Below, piece after piece: positions 17,790-25,965 of a DNA stretch of 64,000 nucleotides. Position 1 is the stretch's first letter. Every line of letters begins with the position of its first letter. The notes below the pieces were generated by a model. It was not told where the DNA came from. It ran no database searches and worked only from the letters and a program-made list of their open reading frames with translations. The translations under genes and the position numbers were made by a program. Source of the stretch: Enterococcus mundtii (GTDB lineage: Bacteria > Bacillota > Bacilli > Lactobacillales > Enterococcaceae); the NCBI RefSeq assembly GCF_002813755.1, contig NZ_CP018061.1, positions 2,904,001 to 2,968,000 on the forward strand. The letters run 5' to 3'.

Positions 17790-18948
17790 TACTATCCGTC
17801 TCGCTTTCTAAGATTTCTAAGTAATTATTGATTTCTTCCTCATAACTCGTTAATAACTCTTGCTTCTTCTGACCACTCATTTTGTTGTTTGCTCGCGTCG
17901 CGTCGTATAGTTTGGTATAGGCATGTAAAATGTATTGATGATCGCCGAGGTTTTGTGCGATATCTAGTGATCGATCAAAATTTCCCCGTCCGATATAGAT
18001 CCAGTAAAGCAACGTATTCTCATTTGATTTTTGGGAAATATTATTTAAGATCGCTGTCTTTTGCTCATTCGACAAATTATCCAGCTGTACAGCGCTGACT
18101 GCAGCAACATATTGAGCGCCAGAAGGGAGATCTTCGGGTTTATCATCTTTTAATGTGGTTAAAACACCAGCGTAATTATTAGCAATATATTGCGTTTCAG
18201 CAGAACTGATCCGTTCTTGTGCGGGAAGTTTATCAAACGCATAGATGCCTGTCGTAAGCGCTAAACCTATTGTTGAAATGCTTAATAAAAGCGTGCCCCA
18301 CTTAAACATAAAATAGCTTTTTTTGTTCACCATTTGAATTTCTGATGCACGTTTCGTTTTCTGCTGTACGACTTGTTCGCCAATCATGCGGTCGATTTCT
18401 GCGACACTGTTTGCTCTTTGGATTCGTTTAGAAAACTCGTCCTTCAATGTGCCATTTCCTTCAATCAGTTGCTCATAATCGAACTTAGGATGTAAAATTG
18501 TCAGGATCAATGCACGATATTGCTTCAAAAATTCTTCTTCGGTTATTTCATAAGGAATAATTGAATGCGCAAAACCTCTATGTGCTATGATGATTTCTTC
18601 TCCAAATAGAAATAGATTGGCTGGATGGATGAAAGGCTGGATTGGGCTACTCAAAAACTCGGATAAGAAATTGATTTTTTGTGCAAGTAATAATCGTTGA
18701 AAAAGTTCTGTTCGTTTAAGGTACTCTTGCAAAGAATAGATTTGTTTACTTTTCTGGTATTGAATGACGAGTTTTTCCTCTGAAGATTCTACGATCTGTC
18801 CAGAGAGTAAGTGCTTTTTCTGTGTTAAGAATAGTTGATACTGTTCTAAACGATCGAGTTGGTATTGCTTAGCATTCAGTGTCACTTTGACAGCATCAGT
18901 TGATGTCTCAATCATGATCGTTTCAGAAATATCTTTTATGTGGGTCAC
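17776..18948 (-). CDS. essB: Type VIIb secretion membrane protein EssB
   Basis: A 390-residue core membrane component. The cytosolic N-terminal half (about 1-210) is the pseudokinase fold typical of EssB/YukC, with FLFGEEIIIAHRGFAHSIIPYE in its middle. A single membrane helix at about 213-237 (FKWGTLLLSISTIGLALTTG) is followed by an extracellular helical domain. EssB dimers form the channel scaffold with EssC. It starts with GTG, supported by GGAGG seven bases upstream. It shares a four-base overlap with esaB and a 14-base overlap with essC. Length agrees with S. aureus and B. subtilis homologues. Confidence 0.92.
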   Translation of the reverse strand: MTHIKDISETIMIETSTDAVKVTLNAKQYQLDRLEQYQLFLTQKKHLLSGQIVESSEEKLVIQYQKSKQIYSLQEYLKRTELFQRLLLAQKINFLSEFLSSPIQPFIHPANLFLFGEEIIIAHRGFAHSIIPYEITEEEFLKQYRALILTILHPKFDYEQLIEGNGTLKDEFSKRIQRANSVAEIDRMIGEQVVQQKTKRASEIQMVNKKSYFMFKWGTLLLSISTIGLALTTGIYAFDKLPAQERISSAETQYIANNYAGVLTTLKDDKPEDLPSGAQYVAAVSAVQLDNLSNEQKTAILNNISQKSNENTLLYWIYIGRGNFDRSLDIAQNLGDHQYILHAYTKLYDATRANNKMSGQKKQELLTSYEEEINNYLEILESETDSNEAN

Positions 18949-19220
18949 GTTCGTTCCTCCGATTTTTGTTGAGATTCATGGATCAGTAAATGATCGCCTT
19001 CACTTAATGGATAATCTGCCACATATGCCTCTTCCTTTAAGCGGATCGGTTTATTTAATACCACTAAGTCGAACGCATCTGGCAAGGACGAACCATTTTG
19101 TATGAAAGATTCCTTTAATAATTCTTTTAATCGTGTAATCGTTACATGGATCGGGATCTGTAAGTCAATGATTTCTTCTTTGACTTGTAAACTTATCCCA
19201 ATTGCTTGATTTTTTTCCAA
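18945..19220 (-). CDS. esaB: Ubiquitin-like type VIIb protein EsaB/YukD
   Basis: A 91-residue cytosolic protein of the YukD/EsaB ubiquitin-like fold, with an IDLQIPIHVTITRLKELL beta-helix start and YPLSEGDHLLIHES near the end. EsaB is required for secretion in S. aureus and binds the N-terminal region of EssC-type proteins in related systems. The likely start is TTG at 19220 with AAAGGAC upstream. It lies 13 bases downstream of essA and overlaps essB by four bases. It carries no diglycine tail, consistent with a non-conjugating member. Confidence 0.9.
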   Translation of the reverse strand: MEKNQAIGISLQVKEEIIDLQIPIHVTITRLKELLKESFIQNGSSLPDAFDLVVLNKPIRLKEEAYVADYPLSEGDHLLIHESQQKSEERT

Positions 19221-19233
19221 CTACAACAGTCCT

Positions 19234-19719
19234 TTAATCATATTTGTATTTCTGCTGTGAAAACTTTTTACCAAGATAATTGCCTCCAAAAGTCAGTAAA
19301 ATACTTCCTAGTAGAAGTAAGATCCACAAAACAATCCTTCCCTGGATAGCTGTGTGATTGGGGTTAGCTGACGACTGATGTCCTACAGACATTTGCCCTT
19401 CTTTGAATAATTGGGGTGTAATTGTTTGTTCAAAGACCTGTGGCTGTGAAGTTGCTTCCGACACAAAGACGAGGTTCTGAGCAGTGGAAATCTGTTGTCT
19501 TTGTTGTTGGACACGTTCTTGGTCTAATTTTGTTTTATCTTCTAAAAATAAATCGTGTACTATAAATGTTGTTTCATGATCTTCGATGCCTTCCCTTTCT
19601 TGGTAGATCACATGGTTATTGATAGTGAGTGTACTTGCCAAAACTGTGACATTCGGGTGACTTAAAAATAGTGAAACTACCAACAAAAAGAAAAGCCCCC
19701 CTATTTTTTTCTGAACCAT
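19234..19719 (-). CDS. essA: Type VIIb secretion protein EssA
   Basis: A 161-residue membrane protein. An N-terminal hydrophobic segment (GGLFFLLVVSLFLSHP, about 6-21) acts as a signal or anchor. An extracellular, Gln-rich helical region (about 50-110) follows. A second membrane helix (IVLWILLLLGSILLTFGG) lies near the C-terminus, with a short basic cytosolic tail. It matches the EssA topology and slot between esaA and esaB. The ATG at 19719 is chosen because CGGAGG lies six bases upstream; in-frame ATGs further up fall inside the esaA end and have no site. Confidence 0.85.
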   Translation of the reverse strand: MVQKKIGGLFFLLVVSLFLSHPNVTVLASTLTINNHVIYQEREGIEDHETTFIVHDLFLEDKTKLDQERVQQQRQQISTAQNLVFVSEATSQPQVFEQTITPQLFKEGQMSVGHQSSANPNHTAIQGRIVLWILLLLGSILLTFGGNYLGKKFSQQKYKYD

Positions 19720-19732
19720 TTTATACCTCCGT

Positions 19733-22700
19733 TTATTCATTTGACCGTTCTTTCTTCTCTTCTGGCCGGACAATAAAATTCAATATCACTCCAAATATCA
19801 GGAATAGAACGAGCAATAGATAACTTCCCCAACCGATGACACCCTCATTCATCAACACAGTAAAACCGTTTTGAATATTCTGTAAAGGTGATAGACGATA
19901 GAGCCATTCTGTCAACGAGCCATTTTTGATTGCTACGCCCAACAAAGGAGTCAACATGAAGAACAAGCCAAAAATCCCACCACATAAATACAACGTGATT
20001 TTTTTGAATTGGCGCATGAACCCTAAAAGAATCAATTGACCACTAGCAAAGACTAAAAATGCATAAACGAACCAAACAAAAGAATGGGCGGCTCCTGATA
20101 CTGTGGTCGTTAAAACGCTGTAAATAAGTGACAGAACTAACGTTACGCTGAGTACCGCCACCATATTAGGCACGTTTTTCCATATACGGTTCGGTGTGAC
20201 TAACAAATCGACAGAAGTCACTACACGTTTTTTCATCACGCTAGATAATTGAAAGGATACTAACAGAATCATAAAGCCTCCAATCAATGTCACGTAGTAA
20301 GGAGTCAGTGAGCTTTGTCTTGTTTGACCAAAGCTTCCTTGTCCTAAAATCGGACTTGCTAGAAAATTAAAGACCTGGGGATTATCTGCCCCTCCATTCC
20401 TTGTATTCGAAAGGACTTCACTAAATGATTCGGCATATGTTTGATTTTCAGAAACAGTCTGTGCCGATTCATCAAGAGAGGTACTTAGATTACTTAAAAT
20501 AGTGGTAGCATTCTCTTGTACTTCGATGGTCGATTCTTTTAGCTGATCGATCGTAGGTGTGATATCAGCTACTTCTGCCGCAGATTGACCGGTAACTTCA
20601 GCTGCTGCTTTTGAACTTGCCATCAATCCTTGCATCGTTTGGATCAGACTGGCTGTTTGAGCTTCAATCAGGGCGTATTCATTTTCTTTGGGATGTGGAT
20701 TTTCTTCTGAGATGACGGATTCCGCTTCTGTTTGTGCCGTTTGCTGCCAACTGTCGTATACTGCATGGATTTGTTGATTCGCAGAGGCGAACCAGTGGTT
20801 TAATTTGTCCGCTTCTTCCATAAATGTTTGTGGCAATGTCATTAGTTGCAAGGTACCGTACAAGGTTGGTTTTAGTTTTTCAGGTTCTCTAGTCCCTGGA
20901 GAACCAATGACTGCTTGTAATGCAATGATTTGATTCTCGGTATCGCTATACAACTGATCCCCTGTTTTTTTGTATTCCTGATACAGTTGTTCACTGATCA
21001 TCGAAGGTTTGTCACTTTCCTGAAGATTGTTATATAGCCAGTAGATTGAACGAGAATCAGCTAATTCAATAAGGGATCTCCCCGTATTTTCTGGTTGATC
21101 GATCATCTGTCGGTATGCGGGTATCGTTATAGAATGGTGCGGTGCACCAAATAGCGTGACAATTTGTTGCGCAGTCGTACTTAATAGTTGAAACTGTTCC
21201 AAGATTTGTGGCACATCGTCGATCAATGGCTGATCCATCGGAAGATAGACTGAGAATTCCCTCGTTTGTTGTACGTGTCCATTGATTATCCATGTGTAAA
21301 ACACTTGATTGTATGAAGTAGTCTGTTGTTCTGGAGTCAACTGCCACTTTAAAGGAATGCTTACTTCAAAGTTCAATTTATCTGGTAGCGAAGGATATTC
21401 TATACGCTGGTGCTCTTCTTCCGTTTCTTCTTCCGTTTCCTCCTCCGGTTCAATCGTCCAAGGTTGTACGATTGTTAATGAATAATCTGTATCTACTCGG
21501 ATCGCTGTTTCATAGTTGTAGGGTGCCAGTAACTGATTCAATTGATTTTCCATTTCTGTAACATCATATGTTGGATCAAAAAAGAGCATCCCTTGCTGCT
21601 CTTCTTCTGTTTGTATCGAGAGGACCGTGTCTTGTTTTAACTCAATTGACATCTGTTGATTGGTGGTGGGTAAAGAAATCGTTGCATCATGTTGCGCTTT
21701 CGGTTCAAGATAAGCAAAAGAAGCTTCACTTCCGATTGGTCGGTCAAAATCGTGGGCATAACGTGTAACAATCGCTAGCTCATCATTGAAAATAGCGGCC
21801 TGATCCTGACTGATCACTGCTTGATTTTGTAATTCAGTTAATAATTGAGCTAAACTATCCACCGAGATCTGGGGCAAAGTCTCCTCGATAACTGATTGAT
21901 ATGCCCCATCTAATTTGGGTCCATTACTTTGATTTGTCATCAATTTGATAATCGCATTTTTAACTTGATCTTCTGTCGCAGTTACAGGTGTACTTGTCGG
22001 ATCATTATAATACGCATTGGCAATTTGACCTTTTAAGCGTTCTAGCTGTGCTACCTGACTCTCCAACTCAGTAATTTGTTGTTGGATCTCTTCAATGCGT
22101 GTTTGTTGATTGGTTTGAAACGCCGTTGCCTGGGTTAAGAAATCCCAATAGATACCGAAACTATTTTGTTCATTTTGAGTATAAAAATTGCTAAACTGAG
22201 CTGAAATTGCATCATTGAACAAGTCGTATTGATTTCTATAGTCAACTGTTGCGTTCTCCCACTGAGTGGTTAATTGATTTTTTTGTAAGGTGACTTGTTG
22301 ATTGAATTGATTGATTGCTTCAGTGATTTTTTCATTCGCTTCTTTTGTATAATCAACAATTGTCTCCTGAACATTTTCTGTCTCTTTGTGAGTCTCTTCT
22401 AAACTTGAATTATTGCGCTCCAAAAGAGATTGTACCGAATCGACAAAGGCTTGTTGCTGTGCCTTGAATGCACTATTTGTTGTATCTAAAATACTAGTTG
22501 AGTCTAATACACTCGCATAGTTGTCTGGAATATTTTGGAATGGCTGATAGATACTATTTTCTAGATTTTGCTGATAATTGCTATGTGTATTCGTCATTTT
22601 ATTCACGTTTTGCTGCGCTTCAGAGAGATTTCCTACAATACTGGAAAAATACATTTGCACAACACGCTGATTGAAGTTTGTTAAAATCTGATTCACTTGT

Positions 22701-23131
22701 TCTTCGATCATTTGGTTGGTTATTTCATTTTGTCCATCCCGCACTTGATATTCGATGACCGCTTTTTCTGGATTGATGCTTTGTAAAGATAATAGTTTTT
22801 CCGAAAAATCTTGGGGAATAATGATTTTTGCATCGAATTGGCCGTTCTCTAGTCCTGCTGTTGCAATATTACGCGTAGTCGTTTCCCAACGATTGGTGGA
22901 ATCTTTATTGATCAGTGTCACAAAATCGGTTCCTAACAAGTACTGCTGACCTTCAAAATCTGCTCCTCGATCCTCATTCACCAAAACATATTGCATTTTT
23001 GTCGTCGGGCTGGCGGTGCTCGTGATGATACTCTTTTCTTTAAAGCCGATATACGCAAAGAAAAGAAGCAAAGATAAACTTGCGATGACCGCAAGGATAA
23101 ATGGCTGCTTTTGCTTCAAATGGTTTTTCAA
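19733..23131 (-). CDS. esaA: Type VIIb secretion membrane protein EsaA (YhgE/Pip family)
   Basis: A 1132-residue polytopic protein with one membrane helix near the N-terminus (about 11-30) and a very large extracellular domain rich in Gln/Glu coiled coil. A C-terminal cluster of about five helices (about 920-1120) has the ABC-2-like YhgE/Pip arrangement. In S. aureus and streptococci, EsaA dimers project across the wall as part of the secretion tube. It starts with TTG at 23131, well supported by GGAGGAG seven bases upstream. It follows the esxA terminator, so it may be transcribed partly by read-through. It is slightly longer than the S. aureus protein, as in other enterococci. Confidence 0.92.
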   Translation of the reverse strand: MKNHLKQKQPFILAVIASLSLLLFFAYIGFKEKSIITSTASPTTKMQYVLVNEDRGADFEGQQYLLGTDFVTLINKDSTNRWETTTRNIATAGLENGQFDAKIIIPQDFSEKLLSLQSINPEKAVIEYQVRDGQNEITNQMIEEQVNQILTNFNQRVVQMYFSSIVGNLSEAQQNVNKMTNTHSNYQQNLENSIYQPFQNIPDNYASVLDSTSILDTTNSAFKAQQQAFVDSVQSLLERNNSSLEETHKETENVQETIVDYTKEANEKITEAINQFNQQVTLQKNQLTTQWENATVDYRNQYDLFNDAISAQFSNFYTQNEQNSFGIYWDFLTQATAFQTNQQTRIEEIQQQITELESQVAQLERLKGQIANAYYNDPTSTPVTATEDQVKNAIIKLMTNQSNGPKLDGAYQSVIEETLPQISVDSLAQLLTELQNQAVISQDQAAIFNDELAIVTRYAHDFDRPIGSEASFAYLEPKAQHDATISLPTTNQQMSIELKQDTVLSIQTEEEQQGMLFFDPTYDVTEMENQLNQLLAPYNYETAIRVDTDYSLTIVQPWTIEPEEETEEETEEEHQRIEYPSLPDKLNFEVSIPLKWQLTPEQQTTSYNQVFYTWIINGHVQQTREFSVYLPMDQPLIDDVPQILEQFQLLSTTAQQIVTLFGAPHHSITIPAYRQMIDQPENTGRSLIELADSRSIYWLYNNLQESDKPSMISEQLYQEYKKTGDQLYSDTENQIIALQAVIGSPGTREPEKLKPTLYGTLQLMTLPQTFMEEADKLNHWFASANQQIHAVYDSWQQTAQTEAESVISEENPHPKENEYALIEAQTASLIQTMQGLMASSKAAAEVTGQSAAEVADITPTIDQLKESTIEVQENATTILSNLSTSLDESAQTVSENQTYAESFSEVLSNTRNGGADNPQVFNFLASPILGQGSFGQTRQSSLTPYYVTLIGGFMILLVSFQLSSVMKKRVVTSVDLLVTPNRIWKNVPNMVAVLSVTLVLSLIYSVLTTTVSGAAHSFVWFVYAFLVFASGQLILLGFMRQFKKITLYLCGGIFGLFFMLTPLLGVAIKNGSLTEWLYRLSPLQNIQNGFTVLMNEGVIGWGSYLLLVLFLIFGVILNFIVRPEEKKERSNE

Positions 23132-23198
23132 GTTGTTCTCCTCCTTCTAAAAGAGCATGGGGTCAGAAGTGACTTTCCTGTATTTCTACCTTTAAAAA

Positions 23199-23248
23199 TA
23201 AGCGTCAAAATCCAAAAATAGCTAGCTGATTTCGGATTTTGACGCTTA
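23199..23248 (-). terminator. Intra-operon terminator between esxA and esaA
   Basis: On the minus strand a perfect 15-bp stem (TAAGCGTCAAAATCC paired with GGATTTTGACGCTTA) with a 20-base loop is followed by TTTTTAAA. Placed after esxA and before esaA, it would give a strong short esxA transcript with limited read-through into the machine genes. Confidence 0.82.
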
Positions 23249-23378
23249 TATCATGGCGATGTGCACTTCTGTCATATCCTCTTTTTAGGCTATAGCTGAG
23301 ATGCTCTGTTGCACATTGTGTGTTGTTGCACATGTGATTCGTTTAAGAAAACCTAACTGACTTCTGTTTGAAATCAAG

Positions 23379-23672
23379 TTAAAATCCAAATGAACCTGCA
23401 TCTTGACGATCGCGTTCTGCAACCGTATCAGCATACTTGTTCAACTGCTGATTGATGCTCTCAAGAAGTTCTTCCATTTGACGGACATTACCTTCTAACT
23501 GGTTGTATTGTTCCAAATAAGCTTGAAATGCTTGTCCTTTCCACTGTTGACTGATTTGTTGGTTCATTGAGTTTACTTTACGGATCGCCTCTTGGATCTG
23601 AGAGGCTGCTTGTGAATAAACCTGTGCTTGTGACTTCAGTTGTTCGGGTGTGACTGCAATTACTCCTGCCAT
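23379..23672 (-). CDS. esxA: WXG100-family secreted protein EsxA
   Basis: A 97-residue helical hairpin protein with the WKG turn at residues 44-46, the WXG100 hallmark, and a C-terminal YADTVAERD matching the YxxxD/E secretion signal. It forms dimers and is exported by EssC as the basic substrate and activator of the type VIIb system. The ATG at 23672 is chosen because AGGAGG lies eight bases upstream and the protein then has the normal family length; the in-frame extension upstream has none of these. It is preceded by an rgg-like regulator and followed by a strong terminator. Confidence 0.95.
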   Translation of the reverse strand: MAGVIAVTPEQLKSQAQVYSQAASQIQEAIRKVNSMNQQISQQWKGQAFQAYLEQYNQLEGNVRQMEELLESINQQLNKYADTVAERDRQDAGSFGF

Positions 23673-23692
23673 TTTTGTACCTCCTAAAATTT

Positions 23693-23725
23693 TTTTGACT
23701 AGTTTATCATACTTGATTTTCAACT
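23693..23725 (-). promoter_or_regulatory. Candidate esxA promoter
   Basis: On the minus strand TTGACC is followed by an AT-rich spacer and TATGATAAACT shortly upstream of the esxA ribosome binding site. The -35 box is good. The -10 could be TATGAT (short spacing) or GATAAA (17-base spacing), so the exact pair is uncertain. Confidence 0.4.
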
Positions 23726-23753
23726 GGTCAAAATAAAATACGCCGAATAAGGT

Positions 23754-23795
23754 TGATCTTCGTCGTATACGCACAATTCTTTTCGTATAAGATCA
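23754..23795. promoter_or_regulatory. Dyad upstream of esxA, candidate regulator site
   Basis: TGATCTT at 23754 and AAGATCA at 23789 form perfect outer arms of a dyad. Further partial symmetry is given by CGTATAC/CGTATAA inside. It lies between the rgg-like stop and the esxA promoter and has no T-run, so an operator is more likely than a terminator. Confidence 0.4.
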
Positions 23796-23813
23796 GTTAT
23801 TTTAAGACAGCAT

Positions 23814-24704
23814 TCAATTACTAGTGGGGGGAAACTCATTCTTGAGTTCAAAATCAACTTGGTACGCCTGCTCCACGAAGCGTAATAGTTCGTATTTCTT
23901 TTGATATTGTTGCTTTGAATCCAAGTAGCAACTGACTGCTAATGCGTTTTTCACATGAGACTTTCCTTTTTCATTTCCTTTGATCATATACCAGACGCCT
24001 TGCAAAAACAGTTGCAAGTTCCGCTCATAGTATAGTTCTTCTTCAAGGAAATACTCCTCTAACTTCGCCCCATATTTCCAAACCAGGCGGAGATCCTGAT
24101 TTTTAATAAATAGAATGAGACCATTCGCCAACATGCGAAACGTTTCACTTTGTCCACTCCGGTTTTCTTCATAGACCGCCAAACTAAGAAACGACTTTTC
24201 TAAAATCAAATCAATAAATTTAGGATGGAACGCATACATACAGTTAGTAAACAAAAAAATTTCGTAGCGAGTCCATGTTTGCGCCTTCATTAAATACTGA
24301 TAAACCTCTGAAGATAGCACATCGATTTTTTCCTCTTTTAATTGAGCGATCATCAAGCGACAAAGACTGATAAGATGGCGTTCTCTTTGGGTACTAGGTT
24401 CTTCTGTTTCATACAACATGATAATACTATGTAACTCTAAACTATCTTTTTTTTCAAAAGCGACTACCGCTTCTTGCATCAATCGATTAACCTCGGATAA
24501 ATCATTTGGAAAATTAAATAACTGCAATTCATCGTAGTCCAAATTTAGTTTTTTTAAAAAATAAGTTAACTTACTGACTGTCGTATCTGCTTTATTTTGA
24601 ATAAAACGTTTATAAACCGAACGACTGGCTTCCTCTCCGCAAAGTTCTGCGATCGTTATTCCTTTTTGCTTTCTGACAAATTCAACGATTTCCCATACTT
24701 CCAT
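23814..24704 (-). CDS. Rgg/GadR/MutR-family transcriptional regulator
   Basis: A 296-residue cytosolic regulator. The N-terminal helix-turn-helix (about 1-60: EIVEFVRKQKGITIAELCGE, then SRSVYKRFIQNKADTTVSKL) and the long helical TPR-like C-terminal part match the Rgg family, which often senses short exported peptides. It is read in the same direction as esxA and lies 141 bases upstream, so it is a good candidate regulator of the type VII locus. The ATG at 24704 follows AGGAGTG; an in-frame GTG at 24728 is less well placed. No obvious SHP-type peptide gene was seen beside it, so the inducer, if any, is unknown. Confidence 0.78.
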   Translation of the reverse strand: MEVWEIVEFVRKQKGITIAELCGEEASRSVYKRFIQNKADTTVSKLTYFLKKLNLDYDELQLFNFPNDLSEVNRLMQEAVVAFEKKDSLELHSIIMLYETEEPSTQRERHLISLCRLMIAQLKEEKIDVLSSEVYQYLMKAQTWTRYEIFLFTNCMYAFHPKFIDLILEKSFLSLAVYEENRSGQSETFRMLANGLILFIKNQDLRLVWKYGAKLEEYFLEEELYYERNLQLFLQGVWYMIKGNEKGKSHVKNALAVSCYLDSKQQYQKKYELLRFVEQAYQVDFELKNEFPPTSN

Positions 24705-25068
24705 TTTTTCACTCCTGACCTCTTTCACTGAAATTTGAACTCAATGATTCTTAGAAAGAGCTTCTATGATTGAAATTTGATAAAGCTAAAAATCCCCGTT
24801 TATTATAATCTTACCATCATTCTTGTTTGAATATTACATTTATTTATAATAACTACCGTTTTTAAAATATAAAGACTTTAATAACAAATAAAAAAAATGT
24901 AACAAAAAAATATTGATGTTATTTATAAATGTGATAATAAGGGAATAAACAATATATTTTCCGTTCAACATGTCATATTATAAAAAAGAATGAGCGCTCG
25001 CAACGGTACCTTCTGCGAGTGCTCATTCCTTTTGATGATGCATCAGATTATCAATGCTATCATACCAA
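24705..25068. other. AT-rich intergenic region between rgg-like gene and crtM
   Basis: It holds a TATAAT box (minus strand, at about 24803-24808) with a weak TTCAAA upstream, the likely rgg-like promoter. It also holds the crt terminator at 24988-25028. I looked for a small pheromone gene and found no convincing one. Confidence 0.5.
24988..25028 (-). terminator. Terminator of the crtNM operon
   Basis: A 15-bp stem (GAATGAGCGCTCGCA with TGCGAGTGCTCATTC, one mismatch or GU) with an 11-base loop. On the minus strand it is followed by TTTTTTATAA. It lies about 40 bases after the crtM stop. Confidence 0.88.
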
Positions 25069-25965
25069 TTATAATGTTGATTGTTGTGGGCTATTAATTA
25101 GGGTTTCTACATATTTTTTTGCTTTTCTTAGTAGCTGGATTTTTCTTATCTGACTGACATAGTTTTTACGGTCTAACATGAAATATTTATTTTCTCTGAT
25201 TACGCTTAATTGCTCTTTATAGATCATAGCGGCAGCAGTTAATGCGAGTTGACAATTCCGATCAATAAACGGCAGCATCGTAAAAGAAGTTTCATATTTT
25301 TTCTCTGCTTCATTGGCTACCGCTTCCCATAGATCAATCAACGGCTTCGCAGGTTCATCTGCTTGTAACATGGCTTCAGTCACACCATGGGCACGCATCA
25401 TTTCCTTTGGTAAATAAATCCGTCCCATTTTATTATCTTCACCGATATCTCGTAAAATGTTTGTGAGTTGCATCGCTTCACCCAGTCGTTTTGCCTGTAA
25501 CTGGATTTTTTCTGCTTGGTCAGATAATAAAGGTAACAACATCAAGCCAACACTACCTGCGACATAGTAACAATAGTCTTCTAAGTCAGCAAATGTTTTT
25601 GGCTGTGTAAAGACTAAATCTTGCTTTTGACCTGCGATCATGTCGTAGAACGGAGACAAGGTCATGGGATAAACGGAAAAAACAACCGACAAGGCACGCC
25701 AAATAGGTTGATCAGGAATTTTACCCATGGAGAAAGCATCTAGTTGGTGTTTTAATGCCAACAATTCTTCCTCACTATGCGCTAAGTCAACGGTATCATC
25801 TGCCAAGCGACAAAAAGCATAAATGGCATAGACACTTTTTGCTTTTTCTTCAGGAAGTTGAGAAAACGCTGCGTAAAACGATTTTGAATATTTTTTTATC
25901 ACAGTTTCACAATAGGCAAAATCGTCTGCGTGTTTTTCAAACAGTTCCTGATTAGTTTTTGTCAT
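25069..25965 (-). CDS. crtM: Dehydrosqualene (4,4'-diapophytoene) synthase
   Basis: Condenses two farnesyl diphosphates head to head to 4,4'-diapophytoene, the first step of C30 carotenoid synthesis at the membrane surface. The 298 residues contain both aspartate-rich metal-binding motifs of squalene/phytoene synthases: AFCRLADDTVD (about 50-60) and MQLTNILRDIGEDNKMGRIYLP (about 165-186). The start overlaps the crtN end by 14 bases, so the pair is translated together. Together with crtN it should yield yellow 4,4'-diaponeurosporene. No crtP, crtQ or crtO genes are present here, so a full staphyloxanthin pathway is not supported. Confidence 0.93.
   Translation of the reverse strand: MTKTNQELFEKHADDFAYCETVIKKYSKSFYAAFSQLPEEKAKSVYAIYAFCRLADDTVDLAHSEEELLALKHQLDAFSMGKIPDQPIWRALSVVFSVYPMTLSPFYDMIAGQKQDLVFTQPKTFADLEDYCYYVAGSVGLMLLPLLSDQAEKIQLQAKRLGEAMQLTNILRDIGEDNKMGRIYLPKEMMRAHGVTEAMLQADEPAKPLIDLWEAVANEAEKKYETSFTMLPFIDRNCQLALTAAAMIYKEQLSVIRENKYFMLDRKNYVSQIRKIQLLRKAKKYVETLINSPQQSTL

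Noticed and set aside
21066..21347. 93-codon open frame on the minus strand in another frame
   Set aside because: It lies within esaA, has no start signals, and its composition is unlike a protein.
23754..23795. Terminator of the rgg-like gene
   Set aside because: The arms are short and the stem is not followed by Ts on either strand; an operator is the better reading.
24705..25068. Short pheromone (SHP) gene beside the Rgg-like regulator
   Set aside because: No short frame with a ribosome binding site, basic start and hydrophobic end was found.
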